From the NCBI GenBank assembly GCA_016213775.1, contig JACQZR010000213.1, positions 1 through 53,414 of the forward strand: 53,414 nucleotides of DNA, given 5' to 3'. The translations under genes and the position numbers were made by a program. Origin of the DNA: Acidobacteriota bacterium (GTDB lineage Bacteria > Acidobacteriota > Terriglobia > Bryobacterales > Bryobacteraceae). Position 1 is the first letter of the stretch; each line of letters opens with the position of its first letter. Under the pieces are notes generated by a model. That model was not told the origin of the DNA and did not search any database. It saw only the letters and a list, made by a program, of their open reading frames with translations. This document shows positions 25,067 to 32,083 of this stretch, in pieces.

Positions 25067-25540
25067 TTATTTCTTAAACAGGCTGTCGAATGCTGCACGT
25101 GCGTCAGTGGGTGTACGCGGTTCCACCATTTTGGGGCCGTTCGAAAGCACAGATGCCGGTCCAGGGGCGGCAGTGTCGCGTGCCACGGTGATCCGCAGCT
25201 TGAAAAGCTGGCATTCATTCGGACGGTCCTTGTAGGCGACACGTTCGGGAATCGGCTTTAAGCATTGGAACCGCGTCGAAGGCTCGAAATGCGCGCACTG
25301 CTTACAGCAATGAAGCGGTGACTGGCACTTGGGACAAGTTCCAGTTAAATCGATGTCAGTGGGCAGCGTGCTCGCGCAGTTCCAACAGCGCGTTGCCGTC
25401 ACCGCTTGCACCAGCCGGGGAAGGCGTGGCCCAGTAACATCGATGGGGGGACGGGGACCTTTCGGCTTGGGTTGGTCGCGCGGCGCGCGATCCCTGTCGG
25501 TATCCATGTACCCGTGTTGCCGGTATTTGCGATCGTCCAT
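25067..25540 (-). CDS. Zinc-ribbon protein of unknown function
   Basis: This 157-residue protein starts at ATG 25540 with AAAGGAGG about 12 nt upstream. The N-terminal 60 residues are charged and Pro-rich. The core has six closely spaced cysteines: CWNCASTLP, then CPKCQSPLHCCKQC, followed by FQCLKPI and CQLFKLR, which would form one or two zinc ribbons. The C-terminus is disordered-looking. It is probably soluble and may bind nucleic acid or another protein. It is the first gene of a two-gene unit with the zinc dehydrogenase. I do not recognise a named family. Confidence 0.6.
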   Translation of the reverse strand: MDDRKYRQHGYMDTDRDRAPRDQPKPKGPRPPIDVTGPRLPRLVQAVTATRCWNCASTLPTDIDLTGTCPKCQSPLHCCKQCAHFEPSTRFQCLKPIPERVAYKDRPNECQLFKLRITVARDTAAPGPASVLSNGPKMVEPRTPTDARAAFDSLFKK

Positions 25541-25917
25541 GGCCGTGTAGAGGCCTCCTTTGAGAAGGGGAGCGATAAGAAGCGAAGTTTTGGTTGTGAT
25601 CGTCTGGCAGGAGACCAGCAAACACCCACTTCAGGCACATCCAAAATCTAGCGTCCGGAAGTGTCCGCGAGGGAGTGATATGAAAAGCGACGGAATCACT
25701 TGGAAAACGGTTCCATGAAATCCCGCAGCCCCTGGTCGAGACGACCCACTACCTATTTACCACGGAAACAGGAAGGATGCAATCTGTTTTGTGTGCAAAG
25801 TGGGGTAAACAGTTAGGAGAGAGTACTAGAATCACAGTGGCAAAGGACCTGAGGGTCTGCCCAAGGCGGGACTGAAGTCCCGCGCGGGCTGAAGCCCACC
25901 CCACAGTCTGCACCACG
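25541..25917. other. Intergenic region containing a double-hairpin repeat
   Basis: No gene seen. It separates the 3' end of the glucan phosphorylase gene from the start of the zinc-ribbon gene and carries repeat copy 1 at 25866-25904. Confidence 0.5.
25866..25904 (+). repeat. Double-hairpin repeat, copy 1
   Basis: Stem 1 is GCGGGAC-TGAA-GTCCCGC (25866-25883); stem 2 is GGGC-TGAA-GCCC (25886-25897); ACCCCAC follows. Same layout as 33965-34002 and 47987-48025. It lies just beyond the glucan phosphorylase stop. Confidence 0.75.
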
Positions 25918-28458
25918 TCAGCTCCAACGCATCAGCGAGCGGCAAGGCCGGCTTAAGGGATCCTCGCAGCGGTTCGGTGATACGCGCATGGCGTACCCAA
26001 GACGGCCAGTCTGGCTGGGAACGAACTGCGAGGCGAAGACCCAGGCGTTACCATTCTCCGAAGTTGGCGCCAGGGATAGTACCTGCGTGTCCTCCAAAGT
26101 CCCGCCGACACCAACGCGTCCCACGACGGCCTCCACTTTGACATCGCCCGGACGGAGACCGGCCAGGTCGAGGGCGGCGCGTAGCGTGATTGGCTGCCCG
26201 TTCTGAATCCGGGTATCGGAACTGGCGTTTGTTTCCAGGAAGCGGACGTTGTCCCAAACGTCTCGCACTTCAGAGTTCCAGCGTACCTTGCGGCGCGCGC
26301 TGTCGTACTGATCCTGGCGAACTTCCAACCATCCGCGGTGGGCGGGTTCGTACATCTGCATGTCGTACTCCTCCACCATGCGGGTGCAATTGAACCGCGG
26401 GCTCATGTTCATCAGGCATTGCTTGACGCGGCGCATCCAATCCTCGGGGAAGCCTTCCTCGCGCCGGTCGTAGAACATCGGAACGATTTCGTTTTCCAGC
26501 ATCGAACAGGTGGCGCTGGCGTGCATTTCGTCCTGATCTTCAGAGTAATCGTCGCGATCGCCTATGGCCCAACCGCCGCTCTGCTCATAAGCTTCGTCAT
26601 ACCAGCCGTCGAGGATGCTGAGGTTCAGCACGCCGTTGAGAGCCGCCTTCATGCCGCTGGTGCCGCAGGCTTCCTCGCCGCGACGCGGGTTGTTGAGCCA
26701 GAGGTCGACGCCCTGCACCAGTTCGCGGGCAACTTCGATGCCGTAGTTCTCCAGGAAGATGATTCTCTTGGAGAGCTCCGGATCGCGCGTGAGCTGGAAG
26801 ATTTCGCGAATCAGAAGCTTTCCTGCATGGTCTCGCGGGTGGGCCTTACCGGCGAAGAGAACCTGCACAGGCATGCGGGTGTTGAGCAGGAGTTTCTTCA
26901 GGCGGGCGACGTCGCGGAACAGCAACGTGGCGCGTTTGTAGGTGGCAAAACGGCGGGCGAAGCCGATGGTGAACGCATCGGGGTCGAGCATTTCCGCCAC
27001 CTTTTTCATTTCCACCGAAGAGGCTTTACGGGCCGCGGCTTGGGCCAGCAGACGCTCGCGCGCAAACTGTACCAGAAGGCGCTTGCGGTGGCGGTGTGCT
27101 TCCCAGAGCTCGGAGGAAGGGATCTCTTTGATCAAATCCCAGATCTTAGGATCGCTGTGATGCTCACGCCAGTCGGGGGTCAGGTACTGGTCGTAGATGG
27201 TTGCGAGATCGCCATTCAGCCAGCTCAACAAATGGACCCCATTGGTGACGTGAGAAATCGGCACTTCCCAGTTCGGCAGTTGTGGCCAGAGATCAGACCA
27301 CATGGTCTGCGAGATCTTGCGATGGAGCGCGCTGACCGCATTGCGATAGCATGAGGTTTCCAGCGCGCTGATCGCCATGGAGAACTGCTCGCCATGATCG
27401 GCAGCATTGCGCTTACCCACACTCAGGAGCTGTTCAAAGCGAATGCCGGCCCCTTCGCAGTAGTGACGGAAATACTGGTGCATGAGTCCGGTGTCGAACA
27501 GGTCAATCCCGGCCGGCACAGGGGTGTGCGTAGTGAATACGTTGTTGCGCCGAGTGGCTTCCAGGGCCTCTTCAAAGCAAATGCTACGTTCCTGCATCAG
27601 GACACGAATGCGCTCGACAGCCAGGAACGCCGAATGTCCCTCGTTCATGTGATAGGCGGTTGGCTCGTGCCCAAGAGACTTGAGGGCGCGGATGCCGCCG
27701 ATGCCAAGCACAATCTCCTGACGGATCCGGGTATGGACGTCGCCGCCGTAGAGTTCATCGGTGATGTCGCGGTACTCGCTGTTGGAATTCTCGGGAATGT
27801 TCGTGTCGAGCAGGTAGAGCTTCACACGGCCCACATTCATGTGCCACACCTTGATGTGAACCTCACCAGCCGGAAGCGTAACCGACACCATAACGTCACG
27901 CCCGTTGGCGTCCACGCTGGGGATTACTGGAAGGGTGTAAAAGTCGTTTACAGGGTTGCTCTCCATCTGCCAGCCATCCTGCGTGAGGCGTTGGCGCAGG
28001 TAGCCGCGCTGGTAGAGCAATCCCATGCCGATGAGGGGGACCTCGGCGTCGCTGGCCGCCTTCAGATGGTCACCTGAGAGGATGCCGAGTCCGCCGGAAT
28101 AAATCGGCATGCACTCGAGCAAACCGTACTCCATCGAGAAGTAGGCCACCAGTTTATCGGTTCGTCCAGGCACCTTGACGTAGGCGTCATAGAGTTCACA
28201 TGCGCGCTTGTAGACGGCGAGGTAGCGGTGATCGCGCGCGGCTTTTTCCAGGGTGGTCTGGGAGATGTGGCCCAACATCAGGACAGGGTTGTGCCCGCTG
28301 GACTTCCAAAGCACCGGATCGAGCCGGCGGAACACAGCGCGGATGTTGTGTTCCCAACTCCAAATGAGATTGTAAGCGAGTTCAGACAGTCGCGAAAGCG
28401 ACTCCGGCAAGGCAGGCTGAACCAGGAATTCCTTGACGGGTTGAATTTGAAACGGCAT
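25918..28458 (-). CDS. glgP: Alpha-1,4-glucan phosphorylase (glycogen phosphorylase, DUF3417 type)
   Basis: This 846-residue PLP enzyme releases glucose-1-phosphate from glycogen or maltodextrin. The N-terminal ~110 residues (LSELAYNLIWSWEHNIRAVF) are the DUF3417 domain of the short bacterial/archaeal phosphorylases. The catalytic part shows VAYFSMEYGLLECMPIYSGG, YHMNEGHSAF, HTPVPAGIDLF and FARRFATYKRA. The PLP-lysine region is GTSGMKAALNGVLNLSILDG. The start ATG 28458 gives the conserved MPFQIQPVKEF beginning; a GTG at 28506 would add 16 residues. It is divergent from the Rrf2 regulator. A glycogen or trehalose energy store is the likely context. Confidence 0.9.
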   Translation of the reverse strand: MPFQIQPVKEFLVQPALPESLSRLSELAYNLIWSWEHNIRAVFRRLDPVLWKSSGHNPVLMLGHISQTTLEKAARDHRYLAVYKRACELYDAYVKVPGRTDKLVAYFSMEYGLLECMPIYSGGLGILSGDHLKAASDAEVPLIGMGLLYQRGYLRQRLTQDGWQMESNPVNDFYTLPVIPSVDANGRDVMVSVTLPAGEVHIKVWHMNVGRVKLYLLDTNIPENSNSEYRDITDELYGGDVHTRIRQEIVLGIGGIRALKSLGHEPTAYHMNEGHSAFLAVERIRVLMQERSICFEEALEATRRNNVFTTHTPVPAGIDLFDTGLMHQYFRHYCEGAGIRFEQLLSVGKRNAADHGEQFSMAISALETSCYRNAVSALHRKISQTMWSDLWPQLPNWEVPISHVTNGVHLLSWLNGDLATIYDQYLTPDWREHHSDPKIWDLIKEIPSSELWEAHRHRKRLLVQFARERLLAQAAARKASSVEMKKVAEMLDPDAFTIGFARRFATYKRATLLFRDVARLKKLLLNTRMPVQVLFAGKAHPRDHAGKLLIREIFQLTRDPELSKRIIFLENYGIEVARELVQGVDLWLNNPRRGEEACGTSGMKAALNGVLNLSILDGWYDEAYEQSGGWAIGDRDDYSEDQDEMHASATCSMLENEIVPMFYDRREEGFPEDWMRRVKQCLMNMSPRFNCTRMVEEYDMQMYEPAHRGWLEVRQDQYDSARRKVRWNSEVRDVWDNVRFLETNASSDTRIQNGQPITLRAALDLAGLRPGDVKVEAVVGRVGVGGTLEDTQVLSLAPTSENGNAWVFASQFVPSQTGRLGYAMRVSPNRCEDPLSRPCRSLMRWS

Positions 28459-28591
28459 CCGTATTTGAACCTGTGAAAAAGATGATTTGGAGAAGCGTGC
28501 GGGCACACTCTAACTCGGAGGAGGTGATGTCTCTCCGTTACTCTTGCTATTGTCACACTTCCGGAACCTCAAGTGGGAATACAATAGATTC

Positions 28592-29101
28592 ATGAAATTG
28601 AGCTCGCAGGAAGAGTACGGAATCCGCTGCCTGATGCACATGGCTCGACTGGAACCAGGACAGAGCCTAAGCATTCCAGAGATCAGCAAGGCGGAAGGAT
28701 TGTCCGTACCGAACGTTGCCAAGTTAATGCGGCTGTTGCGGATAGGCGGCTTGGTGATCTCCGTTCGCGGGCAGGCGGGGGGCTATACGCTGGCGCGTCC
28801 GGCGGCGCATATCAGCGTGGGGAGCGTAATGGAAGTGCTCGGCGGGCGTTTTTTCAGCGAGCGTTTTTGCGAACGTCACTCCGGCGTGGAAAAAGTGTGC
28901 ACGCACTCCACCGATTGCGGCATCCGGGTTTTGTGGCATGCCATCCAGGGAGCGTTGGACGGGGTGTTAAAGAACATCACGCTCAGAGACCTGCTCTGCA
29001 GCGAGGCGGAGATGGCGCGACTTCTTGAATCCGCGGGTTCCGGGCTGCTTCCCATGTTGAGCCGGGTTGAGCAGCGTGTGAACGGGCAGCCAACGCCGTA
29101 G
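28592..29101 (+). CDS. Rrf2-family Fe-S-type transcriptional regulator
   Basis: This 169-residue protein has an Rrf2 winged helix (MKLSSQEEYGIRCLMHMARL, then LSVPNVAKLMRLLRIGGLV and the wing SVRGQAGGYTLARP). Three cysteines, FCERHSGVEKVC and STDCGIR, sit in the loop that binds an iron-sulfur cluster in IscR, NsrR and SufR; spacing is C-x9-C-x5-C. It probably senses redox state, nitric oxide or cluster supply. ATG 28592 matches the family start. It is divergent from glgP with a 133-bp shared upstream region, and one base from the next gene, so it may regulate both. Confidence 0.85.
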   Translation: MKLSSQEEYGIRCLMHMARLEPGQSLSIPEISKAEGLSVPNVAKLMRLLRIGGLVISVRGQAGGYTLARPAAHISVGSVMEVLGGRFFSERFCERHSGVEKVCTHSTDCGIRVLWHAIQGALDGVLKNITLRDLLCSEAEMARLLESAGSGLLPMLSRVEQRVNGQPTP

Positions 29102-29102
29102 C

Positions 29103-30113
29103 GTGCTGGACTGGTTACGCCGGTTTTCCGGTCCTCTGTTTGCGCTCATAGCCGCAATCGGTTTTTCAGCCAAAGCGATCTTCATCAAGATGGCGTACGC
29201 GCAAACGGCGATGGACACGTCGACGCTGCTCGCGTTGCGAATGCTTTTTTCGCTACCGTTCTTTGTGGCGATGGCGGTGTGGGGAGGCAAGGTGGGTGAG
29301 CGGACGGGATCCGGCGCGATCACGCGGCGCGATTGGGCGCTGCTTTCCGTGCTCGGTTTTCTCGGCTACTACCTGGCGAGCTTTCTTGACTTTCTGGGGT
29401 TGCAGTACATTTCGGCGGCACTGGAACGGTTGATCCTATTCACCTACCCGGGCATTGTGCTGCTGTTCTCGGTGCTGTTTCTCGGCAAGACCATTCACGG
29501 GCGCGAGATTCTGGCTCTGCTGCTCTCCTTCAGCGGCATCTGCATTGTCTTCGTGCACGATTTACGAATCACGGAATCGCCGCGGGCGCTGTGGGTCGGG
29601 AGCAGGTTGATTCTGCTGAGTTCCATCGCCTACTCGGCTTACCTGGTTGGGAATGTGGCCATCATCCGGCGGCTGGGATCGATGCGGTTTACCGGCGTTG
29701 CGGCATCCATTTCTTCCGTGTTTGTGCTGGGCCACTTTCTGGTTCTTCATCCGCTGAGCCAGTTGCGGGTGCCACCGTCCATCTATGGGGTGGTCATCCT
29801 GCTGGCGTTGCTGTCGACGGCGATTCCCATCTGGCTGACTTCGGAGGCTATCCGGCGGATTGGGCCGAGCCATGTGGCGATCGTCGGATCAGTAGGACCG
29901 GTGATCACCATCGGGTTGAGCGCGTGGCTGCTCGACGAGGCAGTGACCGTCTACACCTTCTTAGGAACACGCGCAAAACGGAGCCCGCCCGCGCCCTGGA
30001 GCAGTCCCGTGTTCCTTCGGAATTGGTGGCGCGGACCGTGCCCTTTGCGCTTCTTAGGAGCGCTTCTGGTGCTTGGGGGAGTGGTGTTGGTGTCGGGGTT
30101 GCGCGACGCTTGA
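29103..30113 (+). CDS. EamA/DMT-family transporter with a 31-residue internal insertion
   Basis: This 336-residue inner-membrane transporter has about ten helices in two EamA repeats (FALIAAIGFSAKAIFIKMAY; later WVGSRLILLSSIAYSAYLVG). It starts at a GTG one base after the Rrf2 stop and is therefore translationally linked to it. Near the C-terminus the expected run VYTFLG-ALLVLGGVVLVSG is interrupted: residues TRAKRSPPAPW...CPLRFLG are inserted by 93 bp (31 codons) bounded by a 10-bp direct repeat, CTTCTTAGGA (29957 and 30050). The insert is Pro/Arg-rich and lies between the last two helices. The transported substrate is unknown. Confidence 0.8.
   Translation: MLDWLRRFSGPLFALIAAIGFSAKAIFIKMAYAQTAMDTSTLLALRMLFSLPFFVAMAVWGGKVGERTGSGAITRRDWALLSVLGFLGYYLASFLDFLGLQYISAALERLILFTYPGIVLLFSVLFLGKTIHGREILALLLSFSGICIVFVHDLRITESPRALWVGSRLILLSSIAYSAYLVGNVAIIRRLGSMRFTGVAASISSVFVLGHFLVLHPLSQLRVPPSIYGVVILLALLSTAIPIWLTSEAIRRIGPSHVAIVGSVGPVITIGLSAWLLDEAVTVYTFLGTRAKRSPPAPWSSPVFLRNWWRGPCPLRFLGALLVLGGVVLVSGLRDA
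29957..30059 (+). repeat. In-frame palindromic insertion bounded by 10-bp direct repeats
   Basis: CTTCTTAGGA occurs at 29957-29966 and at 30050-30059, exactly 93 bp apart. Between them the outer parts are partly self-complementary (GCGCAAA near 29971 and TTTGCGC near 30044, with GC-rich continuations). This looks like a MITE or REP insertion with a 10-bp target duplication that keeps the reading frame. Confidence 0.65.
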
Positions 30114-30662
30114 CGGTTGCGTCTTCCGTTCCGCACTCAATCGGAAGCCCTGGAAGCGCTTGGCGAACATTCCCGGCATCACAAATGGCAACAGGAACAG
30201 GGCGGCTCCGTTCTCCACGAGAGTGAGTCCGATGGCGTTGAACAGCGGTGCGTCCTTGGAGCTTGGCACTAACGATGCGAGTTCCACCTGCACGAACCGG
30301 AGAAAAAACGACACCACCAGGAGCAGTACGAGCATGGGGATCATCACGCGCCAACTAAGCAGCCAGAAAACCTTGAAGGCCTCAGCGTGTCCAAGTTCCG
30401 CGGGTGCGTTACCGCGGAAGGCCTTCAGCCGGAATCCCTCGTGTTCCTGGCGGAATATGCGGCGGACCAGATGCGGTCCGATGAAGAGCAAGTAGGGAAT
30501 TGCGAACACCGCCTGCAACGCCGGGTTTTGCATGTCGAGCAACACATTGGTCACGATCGACCACGAGGCATCCAGGACAACGGCCGGCCAGGTCAGTTGC
30601 CAGGCGAGTTGAAACATCTCGCCGTAGTGAAGCGGGCAGCGGAAGTGATCGAGCCAGCTCAC
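30054..30662 (-). CDS. Integral membrane protein, unknown family
   Basis: This 202-residue protein starts at a GTG (30662) overlapping the TGA of the upstream gene. Hydrophobic segments: MFQLAWQLTWPAVVLDASW and AVFAIPYLLFIGPHLV (about residues 15-75), VFWLLSWRVMIPMLVLLLVV (about 105-130) and VENGAALFLLPFVMPGMF (about 165-185). The C-terminus is basic and His-rich (QPRHQHHSPKHQKRS). The 3' end overlaps the transporter gene by 60 bp on the opposite strand. It is coupled to the receiver-like gene, so the two may work together in signalling. Confidence 0.6.
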   Translation of the reverse strand: MSWLDHFRCPLHYGEMFQLAWQLTWPAVVLDASWSIVTNVLLDMQNPALQAVFAIPYLLFIGPHLVRRIFRQEHEGFRLKAFRGNAPAELGHAEAFKVFWLLSWRVMIPMLVLLLVVSFFLRFVQVELASLVPSSKDAPLFNAIGLTLVENGAALFLLPFVMPGMFAKRFQGFRLSAERKTQPSSVAQPRHQHHSPKHQKRS

Positions 30663-31033
30663 ATGGGGACCCCGCTGTGGCGTTTGAGGATCTGCGGCAG
30701 ATTGGTGGAAAACGCCGAGCGCGCGAGCACAATGTCGGCGCCGGCATCTTGTGCCTGCTGCTTCAAATCCACCTGTACGTGCGATACGTAACACATCACG
30801 CTGATGCCCTGGAGATCGGCGTCGGCCTTCAGCTTCGTGATCAGTTCGACAGGCGAGGCGCTGGAGATATTCAGATCCATAATGGCCAGGGCCGGGAGTG
30901 ACCTGGCTTTCGCCAGAAACTCATCGTCGCTCTTGGCGTACTCTACCTGCAGGCCGCTGCGTTTTGCGACTTCGTTGATTTTGACGGTGAACATCAAATC
31001 GCTGACAAGGGCCAGCACCTTCTTGTTCGGCAT
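30659..31033 (-). CDS. Stand-alone receiver-like domain protein (degenerate)
   Basis: This 124-residue protein has the CheY-like alternation of strands and helices: KKVLALVSDLMF, ALAIMDLNISSASP (phospho-acceptor Asp position), ISVMCYVSHVQ and ADIVLARSAF. The usual Lys-Pro of the fifth strand is replaced by ARS, and the acidic pair after strand 1 is reduced to one Asp. It may bind a partner without normal phosphorylation. It is the first gene of a pair coupled by a GTGA overlap to the membrane protein. It follows galE on the same strand. Confidence 0.6.
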   Translation of the reverse strand: MPNKKVLALVSDLMFTVKINEVAKRSGLQVEYAKSDDEFLAKARSLPALAIMDLNISSASPVELITKLKADADLQGISVMCYVSHVQVDLKQQAQDAGADIVLARSAFSTNLPQILKRHSGVPM

Positions 31034-31078
31034 AGTGAATTTGGTTAGTAGGGCGGGAAGGACAATTCCATGGTAGTC

Positions 31079-32071
31079 TCAGGCGCGGTAGTCGTGCAAA
31101 CCGGTTTCGATGGCGTGGTGGTGCCATCGCAGCGCCGTGGAGACGATTTCGTCGAGCGACGAATGCCTCGGCTGCCAGCCGAGAAGATCCCGTGCCAGCG
31201 TGGCGCGGGCCACCAGGGTTTCGGCGTCGCCGCCGCGCCGCGGGCCTTCCGTCACGGGAACAGGTTTTCCGCCCAGCGTCTCGACGGCACGAATGAGTTC
31301 GCGCACCGTATGGCCTGATCCGGTGCCGACGTTGCATGCCGTTGTGACGCCGACATTCTTCAGATAAGCGAGGCCGCTTACGTGAGCGCGGGCGAGATCA
31401 GTCACGTGGATATAGTCGCGCAGGCAGGTTCCGTCGGCGGTGTTGTAGTCCGTGCCGAACACCTGAATGGACGGACGAAGCCCGAGCGATGCATAGATGA
31501 TCAACGGGAGGAGGTGCGTTTCGGGATTGTGCATCTCGCCAATCTCGTGGTCCGGGTCGGCGCCGCAGGCATTGAAGTAGCGTAGCGAAAGCGCCCGCAT
31601 ACCGTGTGCTGAAGAGTACCACTCCATCACCTGTTCGATAAAACGCTTCGATTCGCCGTAGGGATTGATGGGCTCTTTCGGCGCATCCTCGGGGATCGGG
31701 ATCTCGCGCGGATTGCCGTACACCGCCGCGGTGGAGGAAAAAACAATGTTCTTCACTCCTGTCTCCACCATCGCGTCGAGCAGGTGAAGCGAGTTGGTGA
31801 AGTTGTTGCGGTAATACTTGCCTGGAGCCTTTACGGATTCGCCAACGAAGATGTAGCCTGCCAGGTGGATGACGGCTTCCACCTGCTCGAGAGATTTGCG
31901 TAGCACGGCGATGTCGGCGAGATCCGCCTTCACCAGCGGTCCCCATTGGACTGCCCACTTGTGGCCCATTTCCAGGTTGTCGTACACAATGGGCTCATGC
32001 CCGGCGAGGGCAAGCGCTTTGGAGACGTGGCTGCCAATGTAGCCCGCGCCTCCGGTGACTAGAACTTTCAA
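31079..32071 (-). CDS. galE: UDP-glucose 4-epimerase
   Basis: This 330-residue extended short-chain dehydrogenase interconverts UDP-glucose and UDP-galactose using bound NAD. Seen: VTGGAGYIGSHVSKALALAG (NAD loop), VFSSTAAVYG (Ser/Thr of the active site), NPYGESKRFIEQVMEWY (YxxxK pair) and LRYFNACGADP followed by the sugar-nucleotide region ETHLLPLI. The length is typical of GalE. It supplies precursors for surface polysaccharides and galactose use. It lies 13 bp after the alpha/beta hydrolase gene on the same strand. Confidence 0.93.
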   Translation of the reverse strand: MKVLVTGGAGYIGSHVSKALALAGHEPIVYDNLEMGHKWAVQWGPLVKADLADIAVLRKSLEQVEAVIHLAGYIFVGESVKAPGKYYRNNFTNSLHLLDAMVETGVKNIVFSSTAAVYGNPREIPIPEDAPKEPINPYGESKRFIEQVMEWYSSAHGMRALSLRYFNACGADPDHEIGEMHNPETHLLPLIIYASLGLRPSIQVFGTDYNTADGTCLRDYIHVTDLARAHVSGLAYLKNVGVTTACNVGTGSGHTVRELIRAVETLGGKPVPVTEGPRRGGDAETLVARATLARDLLGWQPRHSSLDEIVSTALRWHHHAIETGLHDYRA

Positions 32072-32083
32072 TCTATGAATCTC

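Noticed and set aside
28544-28591. Upstream extension of the Rrf2 regulator and a sigma-70 promoter at TTGTCA/TACAAT
   Set aside because: The family starts at MKLSSQEEYG (28592), and the two promoter-like hexamers are 24 nt apart, too far for a standard promoter.
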